35,740 nucleotides of DNA from an uncultured Oscillibacter sp. (GCA_947382875.1 CANDBG010000024.1:1-35740), one strand, 5' to 3'; counted from the stretch's first letter, positions 14,248-22,764 are shown. Numbers and translations: made by a program. Notes: generated by a model not told the origin, from the sequence alone.

Positions 14248-15630
14248 ATGTACATTATCCAAAACGGAACTTTGGTTTCGTCCGAAAGAGTATGGCGGGC
14301 GGACCTGGCGATGGAGGACGGAAAAATCACTGCGATTGCACCAAACCTTGCGCCGAAACCGGGGGACTGCGTTACCGATGCAAAAGGGTGCTTTGTATTT
14401 CCGGGTTTCATTGACCCCCATACGCATCTGGACATGAACAACGGCGTCACCACAACGGCGGACGATTTTTCCTCCGGCACGCTGGCGGCGGTGTGCGGAG
14501 GCACAACAACGCTCCTCGACTTCGCCACACAGGACAAGGGAAAGAGCTTAAAAGAGGCGTTGGAGCTCTGGCACAAAAAGGCCGGCGGCCGCAGCAGCTG
14601 CAATTACGGTTTTCACATGGCCGTTACCGACTGGAACGAACATACCCGGCAGGAATTGATGGAAATGATTTCCGCCGGCGTCACATCGCTCAAGGTCTAT
14701 CTGGCCTATGACGCCCTCCGCATTTCCGATGCCCAGCTTCTGGACATTTTGCAGGAGTGCCGTTCGTTAGGCCTGCAAATTGGCTGTCACTGTGAAAACG
14801 GTGAGATTGTGAACTTTTTGCAGCGCCGGGAGTTATCCCGGGGAAATTACGGTCCGGCGGCGCATCCGGTTTCGAGGCCCGCCGCGGTCGAGGCGGAAGC
14901 CATCAGCCGTTACGCATACATCGCCGGTCTGGCGGAATGTCCCATTACCGTAGTGCATCTGTCCAGCGCCGCAGGACTGGAAGAAGTCCGGAATGCACGG
15001 CGGCGCGGGCAAACCGTTCAGGTGGAAACCTGCCCCCAGTATTTGCTGCTGGATGAGAGCCGGTATCTGCTTCCCGGATTTGAGGGCGCGAAGTTCGTGA
15101 TGAGTCCGCCCCTGCGGAGCGTTTCTGACCGGAATACTTTGTGTCAGGCGGTTTTGGACGGAGAAATCGACACCATTGCCACCGACCATTGTTCGTACCG
15201 TTTCGCCGGACAGAAGGAGCTTGGACGAAATGATTTTACCAAAATCCCCAACGGAGCGCCTGGTCTGGAACACCGGCCTGCACTGTTTTTTACCCAATTT
15301 GTCTCCACAGGTCTGCTTGACCCGGAACGAATGTGCGCGCTGCTGTCGGAAAACCCGGCCCGCCAATATGGAATGTTTCCTCAAAAGGGGCTCCTTGCGG
15401 TTGGCGCGGACGCCGACATAACCGTTTGGAATCCAAATACTGTCCGGACCATTTCCGCCGCAAACCAGCGCCATCAAACAGATTATACTCCCTACGAGGG
15501 AATGACGGTCAAGGGCAGCGCCAGCATGGTTTTTGTCAACGGAATCCTGACGGTCCGGGACGGCGTGCCTGTTCAGACAGGCGCGGGAGCCTATGTTTTC
15601 CGCAAATGCACATCCACGTCCCTTCGTTAG
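14248..15630 (+). CDS. hyuA: hydantoinase / dihydropyrimidinase family hydrolase
   Basis: A 460-residue cyclic-amidase of the dihydropyrimidinase/D-hydantoinase family, which opens hydantoin-like or dihydropyrimidine rings to carbamoyl amino acids. Metal ligands are in place: H58 and H60 (DPHTHLD), the carboxylated lysine K149 (TSLKVYLAYD), H181, H237 and D313 (TDHCSY). The start at 14248 follows AGGAGGAGG; a frame open from 14197 runs through the leader hairpin and is rejected. HyuA-type enzymes are in the conserved urate-degradation gene set. It is the first gene of the operon that then supplies the molybdenum hydroxylase, and its ureido products would be substrates for YgeY/YgeW in the other operon (inference). 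Confidence 0.92.
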   Translation: MYIIQNGTLVSSERVWRADLAMEDGKITAIAPNLAPKPGDCVTDAKGCFVFPGFIDPHTHLDMNNGVTTTADDFSSGTLAAVCGGTTTLLDFATQDKGKSLKEALELWHKKAGGRSSCNYGFHMAVTDWNEHTRQELMEMISAGVTSLKVYLAYDALRISDAQLLDILQECRSLGLQIGCHCENGEIVNFLQRRELSRGNYGPAAHPVSRPAAVEAEAISRYAYIAGLAECPITVVHLSSAAGLEEVRNARRRGQTVQVETCPQYLLLDESRYLLPGFEGAKFVMSPPLRSVSDRNTLCQAVLDGEIDTIATDHCSYRFAGQKELGRNDFTKIPNGAPGLEHRPALFFTQFVSTGLLDPERMCALLSENPARQYGMFPQKGLLAVGADADITVWNPNTVRTISAANQRHQTDYTPYEGMTVKGSASMVFVNGILTVRDGVPVQTGAGAYVFRKCTSTSLR

Positions 15631-15652
15631 AACGTCAAACAGGAGAGCAACT

Positions 15653-16582
15653 ATGAAAATCAGTCGCGTAGGCGGCATGATTGCCGCGGCCAGTCAAAGC
15701 ATTGCAAGACCTATGCTGCAAGTGGGATCGATTTCGATTATCCGCCGGATTGTCATTACCTTCCAGCAAGCCGGAATTTTTCCGATTGTTGTCATTACCG
15801 GCGCGGATGAAGACCGGGTTCGGTATGAGCTATCCAATCACGGCGTTATTTTTCTGTCCAGCGCGCCGTCCGCGAACGCAAAGCTGCTGGAATGCGCACA
15901 GATTGGAATGCGTTACCTGGCGGGGAAGTGTGAACAAATGGTGTTTACGCCCGTCAATACGCCGATGTTCCGGCCCAATACCTTACAAACATTGATTCAC
16001 GCCAAAGGCGATCTGATTTTACCGTCCTTCGGCGGGAAAAGCGGGCATCCTCTGCTTGTATCGGCCGCCGCTGCGAAACAGATTGTCGGCTTCCGTGGTG
16101 AGGAGGGCTTGCCGGAAGTTCTGCAAGCCCTGACCGGAAGCAAAATTACCGTGGAAGTCGAGGACCCGGGAATTCTGACAAATATATGCAACGATCAGGA
16201 GCTGCAAAAACAGCTGGACAGCCACAATCAATCGCTTTTGCATCCGCAGGTTCAGCTGAGCATTGGACGGGAAACGCCCTTTTTTAACGCACGCTTAAAG
16301 CTGCTGCTCTTTCTGCTTTCGGACACGCACAATATGCGCAAGGCCTGTTCCGCCATGGCGATTTCCTACGGAAAGGCATGGGACATGATCAACCGTCTGG
16401 AACGGGAACTGGGGTATTTTGTGGTCGAACGGGCCCAGGGCGGAAGAAACGGCGGAAATACCTCCCTGACAGAAGCGGGGATTCGGTTTCTGCGGGCCTG
16501 TCAGGAATACGAGGAGACCGTATTTCAATTTGCACAAAATCAGTTTCAGGATATGTTTATCTCATCAAAAATCATAGGATAA
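15653..16582 (+). CDS. NTP-transferase-like domain fused to ModE-type winged helix
   Basis: A 309-residue fusion. Residues 1-195 have the MobA/MocA nucleotidyltransferase fold pattern, with GKSGHPLLVS at 129-137. Residues about 205-285 are a ModE/LysR-type winged helix (NARLKLLLFLLSDTHNMRKACSAM, then GGRNGG-TSLTEAG). The enzyme signature LAAGxSSRMG is degraded to IAAASQSIAR at 10-19, and the metal-binding aspartate of TPADIP is an asparagine (TPVNTP, N102). Compare the intact MocA encoded at 25307. The N-terminal part is therefore probably a sensor of nucleotide or molybdopterin rather than an enzyme. The protein likely controls molybdenum genes of this operon, with candidate sites before xdh and modA (inference). 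It begins 22 bp after hyuA, behind AGGAG. Confidence 0.85.
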   Translation: MKISRVGGMIAAASQSIARPMLQVGSISIIRRIVITFQQAGIFPIVVITGADEDRVRYELSNHGVIFLSSAPSANAKLLECAQIGMRYLAGKCEQMVFTPVNTPMFRPNTLQTLIHAKGDLILPSFGGKSGHPLLVSAAAAKQIVGFRGEEGLPEVLQALTGSKITVEVEDPGILTNICNDQELQKQLDSHNQSLLHPQVQLSIGRETPFFNARLKLLLFLLSDTHNMRKACSAMAISYGKAWDMINRLERELGYFVVERAQGGRNGGNTSLTEAGIRFLRACQEYEETVFQFAQNQFQDMFISSKIIG

Positions 16583-16586
16583 AATC

Positions 16587-16638
16587 TGCAAGTTCTTCCG
16601 GGGAATAACTTGCAACTCCAGGCGGCGGCACGTATCAT
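16587..16638 (+). promoter_or_regulatory. internal promoter with overlapping palindrome before xdh
   Basis: TTGCAA (16610-16615), 17 bp, TATCAT (16633-16638) make a plausible internal promoter 36 bp before the xdh start codon. TGCAAGTT (16587-16594) and AACTTGCA (16607-16614) form a perfect inverted repeat whose right half covers the -35 box, as a repressor site would. No T tract follows, so it is not a terminator. Confidence 0.5.
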
Positions 16639-16673
16639 GAATTTGTAACATTTCACAAGAAAAGAGGGTATGA

Positions 16674-19241
16674 ATGATGTTTGCTGTAAATGTCAACGGA
16701 AAAAATTACGAAGCGGAACAGGATAAAAAGCTGCTGTCGTTTCTGCGGGACGACCTCCATCTGACGGCGGCCAAGGACGGATGCAGCGAAGGCGCCTGCG
16801 GCACCTGTACGGTGCTGGTGGACGGCGTGAAAACAAAGGCGTGCGTGGTGTCCGTCAGCAAGCTGGAAGGAAAAAAGGTTCTGACCGTGGAGGGCATCGC
16901 GCCGGAGGAAATGCGTATTTACGAGCATTGCTTTGCGGAAGCGGGAGCCGTTCAATGTGGGTTCTGCATTCCCGGCATGATTCTTTCCGCGAAAAGTCTG
17001 CTGGATAAAAATTTGAATCCCACGCGGGCGGATGTCAAACAGGCCATTCGAGGCAACCTGTGCCGCTGCACGGGCTACAAGAAAATTGAGGATGCCATTT
17101 TGATGGCAGCGGAGTTCTTCCGGGAGAACAAGCCGATCCCCCCCGCTCCGACTTCCTTACATATGGACGAGTATGCCAAACGCATCGACGCTGCGGAAAA
17201 GATCAATGGTACGGGCCTGTTTGCGGACGACATTGCGGTAGAGGGAATGCTTTATGCAAAGCCGGTCTACTCCAAGTACCCGCGGGCCAGAATCAACCGA
17301 ATTGACGTGAGCCGCGCCCAGGCGCACCCGGACTGCGTAAAGGTTCTGACAAAAAAGGATGTGCCCTGCAACAAAATCGGGCACATCAAGCAGGACTGGG
17401 ATGTTATGATGGGCGAAGGTGATATTACCCGCTATGTCGGAAATGTCCTGGCGGTTATTGCCACCGGCAAAAAGGAAAAGCTGGAAGAAATTGCCGCGCT
17501 GGTGGAGGTGGATTACACCGAACTGGAACCGGTAACGACCCCGTTCGACGCCCTGAAGGGTGACGCGCCCCTCCTGCATCCCGACGGCAACATCATGAGC
17601 CGGGCCAATCTGATTCGGGGCAATGCGGACGAGGCGATCAAGAACGCAAAGTATGTTGTTACCCGAAAATATAAGACCTCCTGGCAGGACCACGGCTTCA
17701 TGGAGCCCGAATGCTGCGTGGCCATGCCGGAGGGTGAGGACGGACTTCTGGTCTATACCAGCAGTCAATCGGTTTATGATGTACAGCGGGAATGTTCCGC
17801 GATGCTGCAAATTCCGCCGGAAAAGTTACATTGCCGTGCACCGCTGGTCGGCGGCGGCTTTGGCGGAAAAGAGGATATGTCGGTTCAGCAATACGCCGTT
17901 TTGACGGCCTGGGTGACAAAGCGGCCTGTCAAGGTAAAATATACCCGTCAGGAATCTTTGAATTACCACGTAAAGCGTCACCCGATGGAGATGGAGTTCA
18001 CGACCGCCTGTGATGAAAACGGTATTTTAGTGGGCATGAAAGGCGTTATCATCGCGGACACCGGAGCCTATGCCTCTTTGGGCGGTCCGGTGCTTCACCG
18101 GGCCTGCACCCACGCCGCCGGTCCTTACAATTACCAGAACATTGACATCCTTGGTATGTCTGTATATACCAACAATGTGGTTTCCGGAGCTTTCCGCGGC
18201 TTCGGCGTGACTCAGAGCTGCTTTGCAACGGAAATGAACATCAATCTTCTGGCGGAGATGGCCGGTCTGGACCCGTGGGAAATCCGCCGCCGCAATGCGA
18301 TCAAGCCGGGCGACGTACTGCCCAATGGTCAGACGGCAGAGCCAAACACCAACATGGCCGCCTGTCTGGACGCGGTGAAGGACGTGTTCTACTCGAACCC
18401 CTATGCCGGAATCGCCTGCGGCTTCAAGAATTCCGGTACAGGCATGGGCAAAAAGGATATTGGCCGGGTGCTGCTCAGTGTGGAACAGGGAAAGGTCCAC
18501 ATTCGAACATCCGCCTCCTGCATGGGCCAGGGAATCGGGCAGATGACGCTGACGGAAATCTGTCATGTGACCGGTCTGGACCCGGCGTTGTTTGTCTTCG
18601 AGAACGCCGACACGGTTCGCACGCCCAACTCGGGTACGTCCACAGCGTCCCGTCAGACGGTGATGACGGGCGAGGCGGCCCGCCGTGCGGGAGAAAAGCT
18701 GAAGCTGGCTCTGGACGGCGGAAAGACCGTCGCGGACCTGGAAGGACAGGAATTTTTCGGCGAGTATTCCGCCAAAACGGACCCGCTGGGCGCTGTCAAG
18801 GAAAATCCGGTCAGCCATGTTTCGTATTCGTACGGCGCACAGGTAATCCTTTTGAACGAGGAAGGTAAGATTACAAAAGCGGTCTCCGCTTTCGACGTGG
18901 GCACTCCGGTTAACATTCAATCGGTCGAGGGCCAGATTGAAGGCGGTATGGTTATGGGCATTGGCTATGGCGTTACCGAAAAGTTTGAGTGCGTCGATGG
19001 ACGGCCAACCAGCAAATTCGGTACGATTGGTTTTATGCGTGCCACGGAAGCGCCGGAATTGGAGGTCATTCTGTGCCAGCCCGAGGAAAAGGATAGGCTC
19101 CCCTACTCCCTGGGCGCGAAGGGCTGCGGCGAGCTGTGCATGATTCCCACCGCCCCCGCCTGTGCGCACGCCTATTACCGTTTTGACGGAAAATTCCGTC
19201 AGAGCCTGCCCCTGGCGGGGACGCCTTACCGCAAAAAATAA
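16674..19241 (+). CDS. xdh: xanthine dehydrogenase, selenium-dependent-type molybdenum hydroxylase
   Basis: An 855-residue fusion of the [2Fe-2S] and molybdenum-binding subunits. The first ferredoxin cluster uses C37, C42, C45 and C57 (CSEGACGTC), the second C95, C98, C130 and C132 (CGFC, CRCTG). The molybdenum half has GGGFGGKED, the FRGFGVTQ loop, QGIGQM and the active-site glutamate near 820 in GAKGCGELC. Length and layout fit the family annotated as selenium-dependent xanthine dehydrogenase, in which a labile selenium replaces the Mo=S sulfur. Selenium itself cannot be read from sequence, and no selD, yqeB or yqeC is in the window. No FAD subunit is encoded nearby. It would interconvert hypoxanthine, xanthine and urate, in the reductive or oxidative direction. 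Confidence 0.92.
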   Translation: MMFAVNVNGKNYEAEQDKKLLSFLRDDLHLTAAKDGCSEGACGTCTVLVDGVKTKACVVSVSKLEGKKVLTVEGIAPEEMRIYEHCFAEAGAVQCGFCIPGMILSAKSLLDKNLNPTRADVKQAIRGNLCRCTGYKKIEDAILMAAEFFRENKPIPPAPTSLHMDEYAKRIDAAEKINGTGLFADDIAVEGMLYAKPVYSKYPRARINRIDVSRAQAHPDCVKVLTKKDVPCNKIGHIKQDWDVMMGEGDITRYVGNVLAVIATGKKEKLEEIAALVEVDYTELEPVTTPFDALKGDAPLLHPDGNIMSRANLIRGNADEAIKNAKYVVTRKYKTSWQDHGFMEPECCVAMPEGEDGLLVYTSSQSVYDVQRECSAMLQIPPEKLHCRAPLVGGGFGGKEDMSVQQYAVLTAWVTKRPVKVKYTRQESLNYHVKRHPMEMEFTTACDENGILVGMKGVIIADTGAYASLGGPVLHRACTHAAGPYNYQNIDILGMSVYTNNVVSGAFRGFGVTQSCFATEMNINLLAEMAGLDPWEIRRRNAIKPGDVLPNGQTAEPNTNMAACLDAVKDVFYSNPYAGIACGFKNSGTGMGKKDIGRVLLSVEQGKVHIRTSASCMGQGIGQMTLTEICHVTGLDPALFVFENADTVRTPNSGTSTASRQTVMTGEAARRAGEKLKLALDGGKTVADLEGQEFFGEYSAKTDPLGAVKENPVSHVSYSYGAQVILLNEEGKITKAVSAFDVGTPVNIQSVEGQIEGGMVMGIGYGVTEKFECVDGRPTSKFGTIGFMRATEAPELEVILCQPEEKDRLPYSLGAKGCGELCMIPTAPACAHAYYRFDGKFRQSLPLAGTPYRKK

Positions 19242-19267
19242 ATCAGGAAACCCTTTGCGACAACACA

Positions 19268-19295
19268 GAGCGCTTGGGCCAACGCCCAGGCGCTC
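19268..19295 (+). other. intercistronic hairpin after xdh
   Basis: GAGCGCTTGGGC and GCCCAGGCGCTC pair over 12 bp (one G-T wobble) around a 4-base loop. The following bases are TAAAAAC, not a T tract, so it more likely stabilises or marks processing of the mRNA than ends transcription. The next gene's AGGAGG lies immediately downstream. Confidence 0.5.
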
Positions 19296-19315
19296 TAAAA
19301 ACAGGAGGAAGCCAT

Positions 19316-20350
19316 ATGCGGTTGATAAAAACAGAGGAAGCCGTGGGTCAGGTACTCTGTCACGACATTACCCAGATTATCCCTGGCGTGACCAAAGACG
19401 CCGTATTTCGCAAAGGCCATGTGGTGCGGGAGGAAGATATTCCCGTATTGTTGAGCGTAGGCAAGGAGCACCTGTACGTTTGGGAAAAGGATGAAACGCT
19501 GCTCCACGAGGACGAAGCGGCGGAGGCGCTGCGGGAGATTTGCCAGGGGGAGCATATGCATTCGACACCGCCCAAAGAGGGAAAAATTGAACTCTTTGCG
19601 GAGTGCGGCGGGCTGCTCAAGATAAACCGGGAAATGCTGCGGAGGGTGAATTCGTTTGGAGAAATGATGATTGCCTGTCGGCACGGGAATTTCCTGGTAA
19701 AGGCTGGCGACAAGCTGGCCGGGACCCGGATCATCCCCCTGGTCATTGCCAAAGAGAAAATAGAACAGGTTCGGAAGGTCTGCCAGGGCGGTTCCATTCT
19801 GCGTCTGCTGCCGTTCCGCCATAAACGGGTGGGCATTCTGACCACCGGAAGCGAGGTCTTTCATGGACGCATTCAGGATGCGTTCACGCCGGTACTGGAA
19901 CAAAAACTGGCGGAATATGACACGGAAATCGTCTATCACGAACTTTTTGACGACGACCACGAAAAAATTACGTCCGGCTGCCTGGAAGCCATTCGGCAGG
20001 GCGCGGACCTGGTAATTTGTACCGGCGGCATGAGTGTGGACCCGGACGACAAAACGCCCTTAGCGATCAAAAACACCGGGGCGGCGGTTGTCAGCTACGG
20101 CGCTCCGGTACTGCCCGGCGCGATGTTTTTGTTAAGCTATTACCAGGACGCAGGCCGTTCTGTCCCAATTATGGGGCTTCCGGGATGTGTGATGTACGCG
20201 AAACGCACGATTTTTGATTTGATTCTTCCCCGTCTGATGGCGGATGATCCCGTAACGGCGGAGGAGCTGGCCGGTTTGGGTGAGGGCGGTCTTTGCCTGA
20301 ATTGTCCGGTTTGTACATTCCCGAACTGCGGGTTTGGAAAGGGTGTTTAG
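19316..20350 (+). CDS. MoeA/CinA-type molybdopterin-binding protein with cysteine tail
   Basis: A 344-residue protein with a MoCF/MoeA-like molybdopterin-binding fold in its second half (VGILTTGSEVFHGR near 178, then VICTGGMSVDPDD near 235). It is shorter than true MoeA (about 400) and its N-terminal half does not match MoeA well. Such proteins are common next to selenium-dependent molybdenum hydroxylases, and a role in cofactor insertion or maturation is likely. The C terminus bears C327, C330, C333 and C338 in a CxxCxxCx4C pattern that could bind metal or sulfur/selenium. The start at 19316 follows AGGAGG; it is one base from moaC. Confidence 0.8.
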   Translation: MRLIKTEEAVGQVLCHDITQIIPGVTKDAVFRKGHVVREEDIPVLLSVGKEHLYVWEKDETLLHEDEAAEALREICQGEHMHSTPPKEGKIELFAECGGLLKINREMLRRVNSFGEMMIACRHGNFLVKAGDKLAGTRIIPLVIAKEKIEQVRKVCQGGSILRLLPFRHKRVGILTTGSEVFHGRIQDAFTPVLEQKLAEYDTEIVYHELFDDDHEKITSGCLEAIRQGADLVICTGGMSVDPDDKTPLAIKNTGAAVVSYGAPVLPGAMFLLSYYQDAGRSVPIMGLPGCVMYAKRTIFDLILPRLMADDPVTAEELAGLGEGGLCLNCPVCTFPNCGFGKGV

Positions 20351-20351
20351 A

Positions 20352-20834
20352 ATGGAGTTTACGCACATGGACGAACAAGGCAACGCCCGTATGGTGGATG
20401 TCGGAGGAAAGGCGGTAACGCAGCGCACGGCAGTGGCGGAGGGCCGGATTGTCATGAGCGCCGAATGCTTCCGCATGGTGCGGGAGGGCCGGATAAAAAA
20501 GGGCGACGTTCTGGGGGTGGCCCAGGTTGCGGGAATCCAAGCAGTCAAGCAGACCGCCAATCTGATTCCCCTTTGTCATCCTCTATACGTCACAAAAAGC
20601 GATGTGGCATTTGAACTGGATGACGCATCGCATTCCATCGCCGTCCGCTGCGCCGCGGCGTGTGACGGAAAAACCGGCGTGGAAATGGAAGCTCTTACAG
20701 GCGTGACGGCGGCTCTGCTAACCATCTACGATATGTGCAAGGCGGCGGACAAACGCATGATGATTCAAAATGTTCATCTGCTGGAAAAGCAGGGAGGAAA
20801 CAGCGGAGACTTCCGCTTTGAGGAGCCGCTATGA
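20352..20834 (+). CDS. moaC: cyclic pyranopterin monophosphate synthase
   Basis: A 160-residue MoaC, which together with MoaA turns GTP into cyclic pyranopterin monophosphate, the first step of molybdenum cofactor synthesis. Typical stretches are MVDVGGKAVTQRTAVA, LIPLCHPL (active-site histidine), GVEMEALTGV and IYDMCKAADK. The start at 20352 leaves one base after the preceding stop. Its stop overlaps the moaA start by four bases (ATGA), so the two are translationally coupled. Confidence 0.96.
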   Translation: MEFTHMDEQGNARMVDVGGKAVTQRTAVAEGRIVMSAECFRMVREGRIKKGDVLGVAQVAGIQAVKQTANLIPLCHPLYVTKSDVAFELDDASHSIAVRCAAACDGKTGVEMEALTGVTAALLTIYDMCKAADKRMMIQNVHLLEKQGGNSGDFRFEEPL

Positions 20835-21787
20835 CCGATCAATACAGGAGAACCATCGACTATATGCGCCTGTCCGTCACGGACCGCTGCAATCTGCGCT
20901 GCCGCTACTGTATGCCGAACGGCATAGCGCAAGTGTCTCATGCCGATATTCTCACCTACGAAGAATTTTTGCAGGTGGCCGCTACAGCGGTGGAACTGGG
21001 TATTACGAAGTTCAAGGTAACGGGCGGGGAACCTCTGGCCCGATTGGGCTGTGTGGATTTCATTTCCTGTCTGAAGGCTCTGCCCGGAGTGGAACAGGTT
21101 ACACTAACCACAAACGGGGTGTTGCTTTCTCCGTTTGTCTCCTGTCTGGCAGAGGCCGGTATTGATGGCGTAAATGTCAGCCTGGACGCCCCGGACCGGG
21201 AAACCTTTGCAGACATCACCGGTTTCGACGCACTGCCTCAAGTGCTGCGGAGTCTGGACGCGCTGCTGTCGGCGGGAATCCATACAAAACTGAACTGCGT
21301 CCTTCTTCCCGGCAGCGAAGAACGTTTAACGTCTCTGGCCCGATTCGCCCGGCGGGGGCTGGACGTGCGGTTCATTGAGATCATGCCGATTGGCGCGGGC
21401 GTCGGAAGCCATGGTCCAAGCCGTGAGGAAGCGTTAACGGTTCTGCGCCGCGAGTGGCCCGACCTGCGTCCGACGGATATACGCCGCGGCAATGGTCCTG
21501 CGCATTATTACATATGCGCTTCCCTGCCGGGACACATCGGCATGATCGACGCGGTAAGTCACAAATTCTGCGGGGAATGCAATCGGGTACGTCTGACCAG
21601 CACCGGCTTTTTGAAGCCATGTCTGTGTTACGGCGAAGGAACCAATCTGCGGGCGGTACTGCGGGAGCGGCCTGAGGAATTGTCAGAAGTTCTCCGCGCC
21701 GCCATTTACAAAAAACCACAAGCGCATTGCTTTGATCGTACAGCATCTGTCACAGAGCAAAAGGCCATGAGCCAGATTGGAGGATAA
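20831..21787 (+). CDS. moaA: GTP 3',8-cyclase (radical SAM)
   Basis: A 318-residue radical SAM enzyme. The SAM cluster cysteines are C20, C24 and C27 in DRCNLRCRYC. The second [4Fe-4S] cluster uses C247, C250 and C264 (CGEC, 13 residues, C). The protein ends in a GG tail, which is needed in MoaA proteins. It overlaps moaC by 4 bp and is followed 2 bp later by the MOSC/MogA gene. moaD, moaE and moeB are not in this window, so molybdopterin synthase must be encoded elsewhere. Confidence 0.96.
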   Translation: MTDQYRRTIDYMRLSVTDRCNLRCRYCMPNGIAQVSHADILTYEEFLQVAATAVELGITKFKVTGGEPLARLGCVDFISCLKALPGVEQVTLTTNGVLLSPFVSCLAEAGIDGVNVSLDAPDRETFADITGFDALPQVLRSLDALLSAGIHTKLNCVLLPGSEERLTSLARFARRGLDVRFIEIMPIGAGVGSHGPSREEALTVLRREWPDLRPTDIRRGNGPAHYYICASLPGHIGMIDAVSHKFCGECNRVRLTSTGFLKPCLCYGEGTNLRAVLRERPEELSEVLRAAIYKKPQAHCFDRTASVTEQKAMSQIGG

Positions 21788-21789
21788 GC

Positions 21790-22725
21790 ATGGGAAACGT
21801 AATTGCAATCTGCACCAGCGACGTCCGCGGCATTCAGAAGCAGCCCCGGCAGCGCGCCGAATTTGTTGTAAACTGGGGAATTCGGGGCGACGCGCACGGT
21901 GGAAGCTGGCATCGTCAGGTGAGCTTAATCAGCGCGGACAAGATTGCCGCGTTCAACGCGAAAGGCGCCGGCGTGGAACCGGGAGCCTTCGGGGAAAATC
22001 TGGTGGTGAAGGGCTTTGACTTCCGAACCCTGCCGGTAGGCACAATGCTGCGCTGCGGCAAGGTTCTTCTGGAAATGACCCAGATCGGAAAAGACTGTCA
22101 CAGCCATTGCGCGATTTACCGGAAAATGGGTGACTGCATCATGCCGCGGGAGGGCGCCTTCGCCCGGGTGCTGGAACCGGGAATCCTTTCCGTCGGAGAC
22201 GAGATGACCATCCAGCCGCGCAGTACGCCGCGCCCCTGGCAGGCGGCGGTAATTACCCTGAGCGACAAAGGGTCCGTAGGAGAGCGGGAGGATAAAAGCG
22301 GTCCGGCGATTGCCCGGCGTCTGACGGAAAACGGCTATGAGATTACAGAGCAGATTCTCCTTGCGGACGACCCGGAATTGCTCAAACGCCATTTGATTCG
22401 TCTGGCCGACCAGCGGCAGCTGGATTTGATTCTCACCACCGGCGGTACAGGCCTTGCGCCTCGTGACACCACGCCGGAAGCGACACTAGCCATAGCGGAC
22501 CGGAACGTTCCCGGCATTGCGGAAGCCATCCGCGCCGCGTCCATGTCCATCACACCCAGGGCGATGCTCTCACGGGCGGCATCGGTTATTCGGGGAAAGA
22601 GCCTGATTATCAACCTCCCCGGCAGTCCCAAAGCCTGTATGGAGAGTATGGATGTTTTTCTGGACGTAATCCCCCACGGTTTGAATTTGCTTCGGGGCGC
22701 GGCGTTCGACTGCGCCCGCGTCTGA
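21790..22725 (+). CDS. MOSC domain - MogA/MoaB fusion
   Basis: A 311-residue two-domain protein. Residues 1-143 are a MOSC domain (GDAHGGSWHRQVSL at 33-46, GAFGENLVV at 65-73, cysteines C103 and C107). Residues 148-311 are a MogA/MoaB molybdopterin adenylyltransferase domain, with TTGGTG near 217 and LPGSPKAC near 276. MogA adenylates molybdopterin before metal insertion. MOSC domains bind sulfur- or cofactor-bearing ligands and may deliver sulfur or carry cofactor. The fusion is common in Clostridia. The start codon lies 2 bp after moaA, and its ribosome binding site GGAGG is within the moaA end. Confidence 0.92.
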   Translation: MGNVIAICTSDVRGIQKQPRQRAEFVVNWGIRGDAHGGSWHRQVSLISADKIAAFNAKGAGVEPGAFGENLVVKGFDFRTLPVGTMLRCGKVLLEMTQIGKDCHSHCAIYRKMGDCIMPREGAFARVLEPGILSVGDEMTIQPRSTPRPWQAAVITLSDKGSVGEREDKSGPAIARRLTENGYEITEQILLADDPELLKRHLIRLADQRQLDLILTTGGTGLAPRDTTPEATLAIADRNVPGIAEAIRAASMSITPRAMLSRAASVIRGKSLIINLPGSPKACMESMDVFLDVIPHGLNLLRGAAFDCARV

Positions 22726-22730
22726 ATAAT

Positions 22731-22764
22731 CGTTTGCATGGCAAACGTGTAAATCCACGTTTGC
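22731..22764 (+). promoter_or_regulatory. triple-arm inverted repeat before modA (candidate operator)
   Basis: CGTTTGC (22731-22737) pairs with GCAAACG (22741-22747); the same middle arm, extended to GCAAACGTG (22741-22749), also pairs perfectly with CACGTTTGC (22756-22764). Three copies of one half-site in 34 bp fit cooperative binding of a regulator or two mutually exclusive RNA hairpins. It lies 42 bp before modA. The ModE-like fusion protein of this operon is a candidate binder (inference). Confidence 0.5.

Noticed and set aside
18027-19169. 380-codon minus-strand frame inside xdh
   Set aside because: It lies antisense to the molybdenum-binding domain, is arginine- and histidine-rich and matches no family.
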